Source: Chloroflexota bacterium
Lineage (GTDB): Bacteria > Chloroflexota > Anaerolineae > B4-G1
Direction of reading: 5' to 3'
DNA: 5,606 bases
Assembly: GCA_024232355.1 (NCBI GenBank)
Contig: JAAEPW010000958.1
Span: forward strand, 1-5,606
Shown here: piece after piece, positions 1-5,606 of the stretch
Layout of the letters: each line of letters starts with the position of its first letter
Numbering within the stretch: the first letter of the stretch is position 1
The notes under the pieces: model-generated
Database searches by the model: none
What the model saw: the letters and a program-made list of their open reading frames with translations, nothing else
Told to the model about the DNA's origin: nothing
Made by a program: the position numbers and the translations under genes

Positions 1-5
1 CAAAT

Positions 6-74
6 CTTGGAAAAAGTTGACGTTTTACCATTTTTGATCGTTTTTCTGACATCTGGACCAACTTTTCCAAGTTG
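6..74. repeat. Inverted-repeat cluster with hairpin
   Basis: CTTGGAAAAAGTTG at 6-19 is inverted at 59-71 as CAACTTTTCCAAG, with a single-base length difference in the A/T run. The right arm also forms its own hairpin: CAACTT (59-64), TTCC loop, AAGTTG (69-74). The arms can therefore pair either across about 40 bases or locally. It lies at the window edge, so the 5' boundary of the element is unknown. It could be a dispersed intergenic repeat, or the terminator or operator of an unseen upstream gene; there is no good T-run after the hairpin. Confidence 0.55.
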
Positions 75-197
75 CTGGCAGGTATACGGTTTGGCGTCCC
101 CAGGGACGGATTGGCTCTCCTAGCGACTTTTGCGGTATTGCGAAAAAAGAGATAGGATGCAGTAACCCTGAGCCCTGTTCACCCAGAGGGACAAAAA

Positions 198-254
198 TGC
201 GGCCGCACTTTCCATAGCGCGTCACTTGTACGCAGAATGGAATCCGCGGCTATA
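198..254. repeat. Palindromic intergenic element, left copy
   Basis: This is a degenerate copy of the element at 5496-5553, in the same orientation. The two share GCCGC, then a 15-base identity CTTTCCATAGCGCGT (208-222), and on the 3' side ATGGAA and CGGCTA. It can be folded as an outer stem (198-203 with 249-254, weak) enclosing two small hairpins: CGCAC/GCGCG with loop TTTCCATA (209-216), and CGCAG/CCGCG with loop AATGGAAT (236-243). Each 5-bp stem has one A-C mismatch. Similarity to the right copy continues past the fold to TTTTGAG (261-267). It looks like a REP- or MITE-like non-coding repeat. Confidence 0.7.
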
Positions 255-275
255 GAGTTATTTTGAGGGCAGATC

Positions 276-330
276 AACGCGGATAGACACTGATTTGGCA
301 AAGCCAACAAAATCTACGTTTTTCTGCGTT
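276..330. repeat. Long imperfect stem-loop upstream of start
   Basis: The 5' arm (276-298, beginning AACGCGGATAGACAC) is the imperfect inverse of the 3' arm (308-330, ending TTTTTCTGCGTT), with roughly 16 of 23 positions pairing around a 9-base loop (299-307). The arms have the flavour of the degenerate 'cgcagataaacgcagattt' intergenic repeats found in many environmental genomes, and a related string recurs at 5425-5456. The structure ends 9 bases before the Shine-Dalgarno sequence of the CHAT gene. It could affect translation of that message if transcribed, or simply be repeat debris. Confidence 0.5.
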
Positions 331-339
331 CCAGCAAAC

Positions 340-345
340 AGGAGG
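340..345 (+). promoter_or_regulatory. Shine-Dalgarno site fixing the GTG start
   Basis: AGGAGG is a perfect anti-16S match placed 6 bases before the GTG at 352. This decides the start of the CHAT-NACHT gene. The in-frame TTG at 295, 57 bases upstream, has no such site, lies inside the stem-loop repeat, and would add 19 residues that do not resemble the family's N-terminus. Confidence 0.85.
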
Positions 346-351
346 AAGACC

Positions 352-3300
352 GTGACCGATAAACATACCAACATATTGATCCGTATCCACAGCCGAGATG
401 AAGATAGCGACGCTTACCCTTTCGAGGCTGAGCTTGACGACGGTAGCCGCTTTCTCGACGGTGAATTGAACTTGGACCAACAAGCCCTGCAAGCCGTCGA
501 GTCTGACCCCGAACAGTACGGCCTTGATCTCTTTTACAATCTGTTTTCCGGCCCCGTCCGCCGCGCCTACGACAAGGCCACTGGCCGCGCCGAGGCCCAG
601 ACGGGAGGGCGCTTGCGCGTCCGTCTGTGGATTGATAATGACGCCGCCGAACTCCACGCGCTGCCCTGGGAACGCATCTACCATGTCCATCGAGGACAAT
701 CGGTTCCTATGGCCATTTCTACGCTGACGCCCTTTTCGCGCTATACTGGCTTGGAAATTCCCGAGCCGGAACCGGTCACCTCGCGCCCCATTCGCATGTT
801 GATCGCCATTTCCAATCCGCACAACTTGGAAGACAGTGGTCTAAGCCCGATAGACGTCGCGCAAGAAGTCGAGAATCTACGCCAAGCATTGGGCGATCTG
901 CAACAAGGCGGACAAATTCATGTGACCCTCATACCGGGCCAGAGCGGACTATCGGCGGAACTGCGGGCACAGTTGGAGGACGAAGGCTATCAGATCCAGG
1001 ACGGGATGACGAGTCTGGACAATATAATGCAAATGTTGCCGGACTGTCATATATTCCACTTTCTCGGCCACGGCGCTTTCCGCCGCCGGGGCGACCGGGG
1101 AGAGGGGGTTGCTGCCCTTTATCTGGAGAAAGATGATGGATCGTGGCAGGGCGTCCGGGACGACGACATTGTGTCTCGGTTGGTGGCGGCTGCTCCGGCG
1201 CTGCGCCTGGTCTTTTTGGCGGCCTGTGAGAGCGCCAAGCGCGATGCCAAGGCCGCGCACCCCTTTGTGGGTTTGGCCCCCAAGTTGGTCAAGGCAGGCG
1301 TCCCGGCCGTGGTGGCGATGCAGGACCAAGTATCCATCACACTGGCCCAAGAACTGACGGGCAGCTTTTATCGCCGTTTGCTGGAACACGGAGAGATCGA
1401 TCGTGCACTGAATGAGGCGCGCTCGACGTTGTTCGATCAAAAAAAGACCGACTGGGCGATTCCTGTGCTCTTTATGCGATTGGAACAGGGCCAACTTTTT
1501 GCCGCTGACCCGATCCGCCTGACGCTTCAGGCCATCCGTGCCCACGAGCTATATCGCCCCTGGCCCAAACACAGGTACCTGCCTATCGAGGTCGTACACA
1601 CCACCGGGCAGCACGACGCCAGCAGCCTGGAGCAACTTCAGCGCGAGTCTGTGCCCGCTGTGAATATGGTTGAAGAGACCCTGAATCTTTTCTCGACGCG
1701 ACGTCTTTCCTCCACTGAGGGCGAGCGGGATCATGATCGATCTACTCCGTTGCTCGTGGGGCTCGTCGGAGGGCACGGCATGACAAAGTCGACCCAACTG
1801 TGCCGCATCGCCTGGATTACGGCCGATCGTTCGCTGAACCTTATGGATCATGGCATCGAACACCCTGTGATACCCGTTTATGTGGATCTGCAAAACTATT
1901 CATCTACAAAGTCGAGCCTGGGGAATCCCATCGAGACCCTGATGCTGGAGAGTCTCGAGCCATTCTGGCCTGGTCTGACGGCCGAGCGGTTATCCGAACT
2001 GCTGCGGCGCAATCAAGGACCCATCTTGCGGGTCCTGCTCGACGGCAGCGATGACATGCCCGACAGTCAGCGGATTCAGGCCTGGGACGCGCTCCAGATT
2101 TTGGTAGACGCCTATCCTCACCACGAGTACATGTTGTCCACCAGTCCCGGTAATCTGGACCCCCGGCAGTTGGCCGTCACTAATCTGTTGGTCATTCAAC
2201 CGTTGTCCCAGCGCACGGTCAAGCAGTTTCTCAAGGGGTTGAACACCTTGGAGGGTAGAAGACTCTACGGCGCATTGTCGCGCGCCCAGCTTTTTGATCT
2301 GGCAGCCAACCCCTGGCTCTTGGTCAATATGCTGGTTCTGGCACAGGCGGGGGTCTATCCCGAATCTCGGACAAAGGTGCTAAAGAGCCTGGTTGAGGAT
2401 GGCATTGCCAGTATTCCCAACGAATACGGTATGCGTTCGCGGGCCGAACGGACGCTTACGGCGCTGGCCTGGGAGATGCAGTCGACTCGCAGTAATACTT
2501 GGCCGGTGAGCGATGCCTTTCGAACCTTTGCCGCCATACGTGGGAATCGCGAGTACAGCCTGGAAAACTTTTACGATGCCCTGGTCTCGTGCGGTCTGCT
2601 GGTTCAGGTAGGCCAAGAGTCTATGCGCTTTGCCTATCCTCCGATCCACGCCTATTGCTGCGCCCGGGCCATTTTAGACAAGAGCGACCACATCCGGGTC
2701 ATAGACGATATTACGGCCACTTTGGGCAGGCTGACCCGACTCCGCTGGTGGGAAGACACGTTGGTTCTGGTGAGCGGGTTGATGGACGATCCCAACGAAC
2801 TCATCCGAACGATTCTCTACGGCGCGACCCTGGCTGGAGGGGAGCAGCCGCTCCTGGCGGCCAACTGTCTCCTGGAAAGCGGCGAGCGGCAGATCGACCC
2901 GGATCTGATAGAGCAAATAATTGATGCGCTGATCTGGCAGTTGGACAGCACGAATGAGCGTTCGGTGCAGCGGCGCGCCCGCGCGGCTTCTACTTTGGGG
3001 CAGTTGGCCCAGTTGCGACGGCTGCAATCTCTGTCGGCCATCCCGCACCTGGTCCGCATCGCGAATCAAGAATCCCGCGTCAACTGGCGGGGGGAGGCGC
3101 GGTACGAATACAGCAACGTGCGAATGGCCGCCGCTGGCGCGCTCCAGCATATGCGGCCGATTGCTCGCGACGAGGTCAAAGCCGCCGATCCCCAACTGGA
3201 CGAGGTGCTGTACCTCTGGAGCAAGGAAAATGTGAAAGCGCTGAACGAACATTTGCACGCAAAAGACGAGGGTATCCAAGCCATCGCGGCCTTGGCGTTG

Positions 3301-3897
3301 GGCGATCTACAAACGCCCCAGACTGTGGACATTCTCATCGCCGCTTTCTTTGATGCCGACACCGAGTCTAACACTCGCTGGGCGGTGACCGACGCACTGG
3401 CCCTGCTTGATCCGGCGATGATCACACGACGCGCCATACTGCCGCTGCTCAATGTCGATGCCGCCGAACGTGAGAGCCTCGATCCTGACATTTGGGAACG
3501 ACGAGCGGATTGGTACGGACGCTTGGCCTATCTTATTGGCATGGTGCGGGCACGGGAACCGATCGCCCGTGACTTTCTCGAACGATGCCTGCACGAGTTT
3601 ATTGACGTCCGGCTCACGGCCGATGCGGTGCAATCCCTGGGGTGGATGTACGAACGCAGCTACAAAGACTTGTTCGAACGGATTGCCCTGGGTGACTTTG
3701 AGGGCATTGCGTCGAGCGAAAAGGCATCCGAGTGGGATAGCAAGTATCTGCAACGCAAAGCCATAGAAGCGCTCGCCAACATCGGAGACCGAGAAACCCT
3801 GACCCAACTGCGGACCAAGCGCACCGATTGGGGGCTGGAATTGGAGCGCATCTTTTATTGGACTAGCGAGGAGATATATTGGCGTTTGGGGTCGTGA
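352..3897 (+). CDS. CHAT protease-NACHT NTPase-HEAT repeat protein (STAND-type)
   Basis: The product is 1181 residues with no signal peptide or membrane segment, so it should be cytoplasmic. Residues 1-140 are the beta-rich region typical before CHAT domains, with LPWE at 104-107. The CHAT cysteine-protease domain spans about 140-380: HFLGHG gives the catalytic His240, LAACES gives Cys292, and a W-A-I-P-V-L motif (368-373) closes it. After a linker comes a NACHT-type NTPase: P-loop region 470-483, Walker B LLDGSDD (Asp564, Asp567, Asp568), NPW at 653-655 and a winged-helix end FAYPPIHAYCCARA (760-773). From about 870 to 1160 there are at least five HEAT-like repeats. The P-loop reads GGHGMTKS, with Thr478 where Gly is expected, and the usual sensor Arg is missing (LSTSPGN, 595-601). 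By family analogy, the repeats sense a cue, the NTPase switches state and the protease cuts a target, as in antiphage or cell-death STAND proteins. The domain calls are firm; the biological role is inferred. Confidence 0.88.
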   Translation: MTDKHTNILIRIHSRDEDSDAYPFEAELDDGSRFLDGELNLDQQALQAVESDPEQYGLDLFYNLFSGPVRRAYDKATGRAEAQTGGRLRVRLWIDNDAAELHALPWERIYHVHRGQSVPMAISTLTPFSRYTGLEIPEPEPVTSRPIRMLIAISNPHNLEDSGLSPIDVAQEVENLRQALGDLQQGGQIHVTLIPGQSGLSAELRAQLEDEGYQIQDGMTSLDNIMQMLPDCHIFHFLGHGAFRRRGDRGEGVAALYLEKDDGSWQGVRDDDIVSRLVAAAPALRLVFLAACESAKRDAKAAHPFVGLAPKLVKAGVPAVVAMQDQVSITLAQELTGSFYRRLLEHGEIDRALNEARSTLFDQKKTDWAIPVLFMRLEQGQLFAADPIRLTLQAIRAHELYRPWPKHRYLPIEVVHTTGQHDASSLEQLQRESVPAVNMVEETLNLFSTRRLSSTEGERDHDRSTPLLVGLVGGHGMTKSTQLCRIAWITADRSLNLMDHGIEHPVIPVYVDLQNYSSTKSSLGNPIETLMLESLEPFWPGLTAERLSELLRRNQGPILRVLLDGSDDMPDSQRIQAWDALQILVDAYPHHEYMLSTSPGNLDPRQLAVTNLLVIQPLSQRTVKQFLKGLNTLEGRRLYGALSRAQLFDLAANPWLLVNMLVLAQAGVYPESRTKVLKSLVEDGIASIPNEYGMRSRAERTLTALAWEMQSTRSNTWPVSDAFRTFAAIRGNREYSLENFYDALVSCGLLVQVGQESMRFAYPPIHAYCCARAILDKSDHIRVIDDITATLGRLTRLRWWEDTLVLVSGLMDDPNELIRTILYGATLAGGEQPLLAANCLLESGERQIDPDLIEQIIDALIWQLDSTNERSVQRRARAASTLGQLAQLRRLQSLSAIPHLVRIANQESRVNWRGEARYEYSNVRMAAAGALQHMRPIARDEVKAADPQLDEVLYLWSKENVKALNEHLHAKDEGIQAIAALALGDLQTPQTVDILIAAFFDADTESNTRWAVTDALALLDPAMITRRAILPLLNVDAAERESLDPDIWERRADWYGRLAYLIGMVRAREPIARDFLERCLHEFIDVRLTADAVQSLGWMYERSYKDLFERIALGDFEGIASSEKASEWDSKYLQRKAIEALANIGDRETLTQLRTKRTDWGLELERIFYWTSEEIYWRLGS

Positions 3898-3919
3898 GGG
3901 GCCAGCCGTAAAGTCTAGC

Positions 3920-3948
3920 TTGCTTGAATCGTATGTGCAGGTTATAGT
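3920..3948 (+). promoter_or_regulatory. Candidate sigma70-like promoter for the transporter
   Basis: TTGCTT (3920-3925) and TATAGT (3943-3948) are separated by 17 bases. The -10 box matches the consensus at 5 of 6 positions and the -35 box at only 3 of 6. It lies 54 bases before the transporter's ATG, a sensible distance, and would give that gene transcription independent of the CHAT-NACHT gene. This is a visual match only. Confidence 0.4.
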
Positions 3949-3966
3949 GCGCGCCGAATTTCGCGC
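3949..3966 (+). other. Short GC hairpin in the intergenic spacer
   Basis: GCGCG (3949-3953) pairs with CGCGC (3962-3966) around an 8-base loop. A TTTTT run follows at 3974-3978, 7 bases past the stem. This could be a weak terminator for the CHAT-NACHT gene, or a structured 5' leader if the promoter at 3920-3948 is real. The distance to the T-run argues against an efficient intrinsic terminator. Confidence 0.35.
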
Positions 3967-3987
3967 GATAGAGTTTTTGTAGCGGAA

Positions 3988-3995
3988 AGGGAGAG
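3988..3995 (+). promoter_or_regulatory. Ribosome binding site of the transporter gene
   Basis: AGGGAGAG is purine-rich and ends 6 bases before the ATG at 4002. Together with the MFS_2-like N-terminus that follows, it supports this start codon. Confidence 0.7.
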
Positions 3996-4001
3996 CAAAA
4001 C

Positions 4002-5408
4002 ATGCTCACTACAAATACAGTTCAGCCCAGCATCCCACACGATGAGAAACCTTCCTTCTGGACCAAGGTGGCTTATGCCATCGGGGGTCTGGGAGGCGCC
4101 GTCGGACCGGGGACGATCATCCCTTTCTGGTACACTATCTTTCTCACCGACATCGCCCAACTCGATCTTGGGCTGGTAAGCGTCTTTTGGGTCATTGTCA
4201 CCGTTTGGGATGCGATCAACAACCCGCTCGTTGGCTATCTGTCCGACCGTACCCGCACCCGCTGGGGCCGGCGGCGCCCTTTTCTGCTTTTTGGCGCGGT
4301 TCCTTTTGGGGTGCTGTTTATCCTGCTGTGGTGGATTCCCCCCACAGAACGCCAGGCTCTGCGCTTTGCTTATTATCTGGTCACATACCTTCTCTTTGAG
4401 ACCACGTTTACGGCCGTCAGTTGCCCGTACCAGGCTCTCACTCCCGAGTTGACCCAGGATCACGATGAGCGAACCTCGTTGGTGATGTACCAGATGGTGG
4501 TTACCATTGCTGCCGGGGTGCTAGTCCCTGTGATTTTTGGATTGATCATCTTTCCGATGTTTCCCGATCGGGACCCCCGGGCGTACCAGACCTTGGGCGT
4601 AATCTGTGGGATCATCTTTATCCCCGCTTATCTAACCACCTTCTTTGGTACCCGCGAACGTCTAGAGTTTCAGCAAGAAAGCGCCCCGCCGCTGCGAGAG
4701 ACCGCCCGATTTGTGCTGCGCAACAAACCTTTTCGATATACCTTGGCCATTTACGTCCTGGGCTGGATGCCGGTGACCATCGCCCAGGCCCTGTTCGCCT
4801 ATTATTTTATCTATTGGATCGGGATGAGTGAGAACGAGGTCTCGCTGGTACAAGGGTTGATCATGACGATGGCTTGGCTGCTGCTGCCAGTCGTGCTCTG
4901 GATGGCCCGGCGGCTGGAAAAGAAAAGCGCCTATATCATCGCGGCGGGAAGCTGGGCCATAGTCATGCTGGCGACGTTATTGGTACCAGAAGGGGCCAAG
5001 GTGCCAGCCTATATCTTGTGCGCGCTGTCCGGTTTTGGGATTGCGACCATTCACTTGCTCCCATCGGCTATGATGCCCGATGCACTCGAGGTGGACGAGT
5101 TGACCAGCGGACGTCGGCAAGAGGGCGCTTATGCGGGAGTGGCCGTTTTTGCCAATAAATTGGGCCAGACGGCCGTGTTGGCACTGTTGCCGGTGATATT
5201 GCGTTGGTCGGGTTATGTGCAGCCAGGCCCCGAAAACCCCAGGCCCATTCAGCCTGACTTGACACTGCTCACCCTGCGGCTGCTGATCGCCGTGATGCCG
5301 GCGCTCTTGTTGGGTGCTTCGATGGTAGCGGCATGGTTCTACCCGCTCACCCGCCAACGGCACGCCGAAATTCGCCAGGAATTGGAGGCTCGAAGGTTGA
5401 TTGAATGA
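4002..5408 (+). CDS. GPH/MelB-type (MFS_2) sugar:cation symporter-like transporter
   Basis: The product is 468 residues, normal for the glycoside-pentoside-hexuronide:cation symporters, with about twelve hydrophobic helices; it should sit in the inner membrane. Family signatures are clear. In helix 2 and the following loop, WDAINNP (69-75) leads to SDRTRTRWGRRRP (81-93). After helix 4, ALTPELTQDHDERTS covers 145-159. Before helix 11, a MMPDALEVDELTSGRR stretch (357-372) is followed by FANKLGQ, whose Lys386 aligns with the conserved helix-11 lysine of MelB. Asp70 matches MelB Asp55 and Thr137 probably matches the helix-4 Thr121, but the second acidic cation ligand (MelB Asp59) is Asn74 here. 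The substrate cannot be read from the sequence; sugars or glycosides are usual. The gene starts 104 bases after the CHAT-NACHT stop with its own ribosome binding site and a possible promoter, and probably works independently of it. Confidence 0.88.
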   Translation: MLTTNTVQPSIPHDEKPSFWTKVAYAIGGLGGAVGPGTIIPFWYTIFLTDIAQLDLGLVSVFWVIVTVWDAINNPLVGYLSDRTRTRWGRRRPFLLFGAVPFGVLFILLWWIPPTERQALRFAYYLVTYLLFETTFTAVSCPYQALTPELTQDHDERTSLVMYQMVVTIAAGVLVPVIFGLIIFPMFPDRDPRAYQTLGVICGIIFIPAYLTTFFGTRERLEFQQESAPPLRETARFVLRNKPFRYTLAIYVLGWMPVTIAQALFAYYFIYWIGMSENEVSLVQGLIMTMAWLLLPVVLWMARRLEKKSAYIIAAGSWAIVMLATLLVPEGAKVPAYILCALSGFGIATIHLLPSAMMPDALEVDELTSGRRQEGAYAGVAVFANKLGQTAVLALLPVILRWSGYVQPGPENPRPIQPDLTLLTLRLLIAVMPALLLGASMVAAWFYPLTRQRHAEIRQELEARRLIE

Positions 5409-5424
5409 GAAATCTTTTTAGAAT

Positions 5425-5456
5425 CACTGATGAATGCAGATTCACGCAGATAAATG
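5425..5456. repeat. Degenerate CGCAGATAAAT-type repeat
   Basis: The stretch reads as a degenerate tandem of a GCAGATT / CGCAGATAAAT motif and begins CACTGAT, as does part of the left stem-loop (288-294). It contains a small hairpin, TGAAT (5431-5435) with ATTCA (5440-5444). It begins 17 bases after the transporter stop. Similar strings are common dispersed debris in environmental bacterial genomes. No function is evident. Confidence 0.35.
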
Positions 5457-5495
5457 TCGAATTTAGGGCACTGGTTCAGTTGAATGGGATTACAA

Positions 5496-5553
5496 TGTAG
5501 CCGCGCTTTCCATAGCGCGTGAGGCTCTGCGAGGTATGGAAACCTCGGCTACA
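5496..5553. repeat. Palindromic intergenic element, right copy (double hairpin)
   Basis: The outer stem TGTAGC (5496-5501) / GCTACA (5548-5553) encloses two perfect 5-bp hairpins. The first is CGCGC (5502-5506), loop TTTCCATA (5507-5514), GCGCG (5515-5519). The second is CGAGG (5530-5534), loop TATGGAAA (5535-5542), CCTCG (5543-5547). A 10-base linker joins them. The two loops are exact reverse complements, so the whole element can also fold as one 19-bp stem with two mismatches. GGGATT (5486-5491) and AATCCC (5554-5559) extend the outer pairing past a 4-base bulge, and TTTTT follows at 5560-5564, so it could terminate transcription of the transporter gene. The same family occurs at 198-254. 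Confidence 0.8.
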
Positions 5554-5606
5554 AATCCCTTTTTGAGTCACAATTGGATTATTATCCAGAAATCCCACCC
5601 AACTGA

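Larger units (their letters stand above)
1..351. other. Non-coding, repeat-rich left flank
   Basis: No reading frame here looks like a real gene; the only open frames are short and lack a credible start or ribosome binding site. The stretch holds an inverted-repeat cluster (6-74), a small hairpin (95-108, CGTCC/GGACG), a palindromic element shared with the right flank (198-254) and a long imperfect stem-loop (276-330). Between 109 and 197 I see nothing identifiable. No convincing promoter for the downstream gene is visible, although the 351 bases leave room for one. Confidence 0.7.

Noticed and set aside
130..158. Possible promoter for the CHAT-NACHT gene (TTGCGG, 17 bases, TAGGAT); also TTGTAC/TATAGA at 226-256
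   Set aside because: Both match the consensus poorly; the second has 19-base spacing and lies inside the palindromic repeat. Neither is better than chance in 350 bases.
25..225. 66-codon open frame on the - strand in the left flank
   Set aside because: It runs through the palindromic repeat and inverted-repeat cluster, with no family resemblance and no clear ribosome site.
295..351. TTG at 295 as the start of the CHAT-NACHT gene (1200-residue version)
   Set aside because: It has no ribosome site, lies inside a stem-loop repeat and adds 19 residues unlike the family. The GTG at 352 has AGGAGG at ideal spacing.
274..822. 182-codon open frame on the - strand
   Set aside because: It overlaps the conserved N-terminal and CHAT coding sequence antisense, and its protein is low-quality and resembles no family. 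It is a shadow of the + strand gene.
2674..3279. 201-codon open frame on the - strand, and a similar 198-codon one at 949-1545
   Set aside because: Both run antisense through the CHAT-NACHT-HEAT gene and encode no recognisable domain. Long antisense frames are expected opposite a GC-rich gene.
3942..4463. 173-codon open frame on the - strand across the intergenic spacer
   Set aside because: It is antisense to the transporter's conserved family motifs, has no domain signature and shows no convincing ribosome site.
1..5606. CRISPR array, tRNA, rRNA, insertion sequence or transposase
   Set aside because: There are no regularly spaced direct repeats, no cloverleaf and no transposase motif. The only direct repeat pair is the palindromic element, with two copies 5.3 kb apart.

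Overview
The window carries two complete genes on the + strand, bounded on both sides by repeat-rich non-coding DNA. The visible GC bias, the dispersed palindromic intergenic elements and the very large CHAT/NACHT-type gene suggest a complex-lifestyle environmental bacterium. Chloroflexota (an Anaerolineae or Caldilineae-like genome) is my best guess. That guess rests on general recall of such genomes, not on a marker gene, and there is no rRNA, tRNA or core housekeeping gene here to anchor it.

Layout. Positions 1-351 are non-coding and hold three kinds of inverted or dispersed repeat: a hairpin cluster at 6-74, a palindromic element at 198-254, and a long imperfect stem-loop at 276-330. The last ends just before a strong Shine-Dalgarno sequence. 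Positions 352-3897 encode an 1181-residue multidomain protein: an N-terminal CHAT (caspase-like) protease, a NACHT-type STAND NTPase core and C-terminal HEAT-like repeats. Positions 3898-4001 are a short spacer with a plausible promoter, a small GC hairpin and a ribosome binding site. Positions 4002-5408 encode a 468-residue GPH/MelB-type (MFS_2) sugar:cation symporter-like transporter. Positions 5409-5606 are non-coding and contain a second, better preserved copy of the palindromic element (5496-5553) in the same orientation as the left one.

How the parts relate. The CHAT-NACHT-HEAT protein joins a protease effector, a nucleotide-dependent switch and a helical-repeat region, the likely sensor, in one chain. 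That architecture belongs to the STAND-type conflict, antiphage and programmed-cell-death proteins. Its catalytic His and Cys are present, but its Walker A motif is degenerate. No gasdermin, CRISPR component or other obvious substrate gene lies beside it in this window. The transporter has its own spacer, possible promoter and ribosome binding site, and its family is metabolic, so the two genes are probably independent neighbours. The most unusual non-coding feature is the flanking repeat: it folds into two hairpins whose 8-base loops are complementary to each other.
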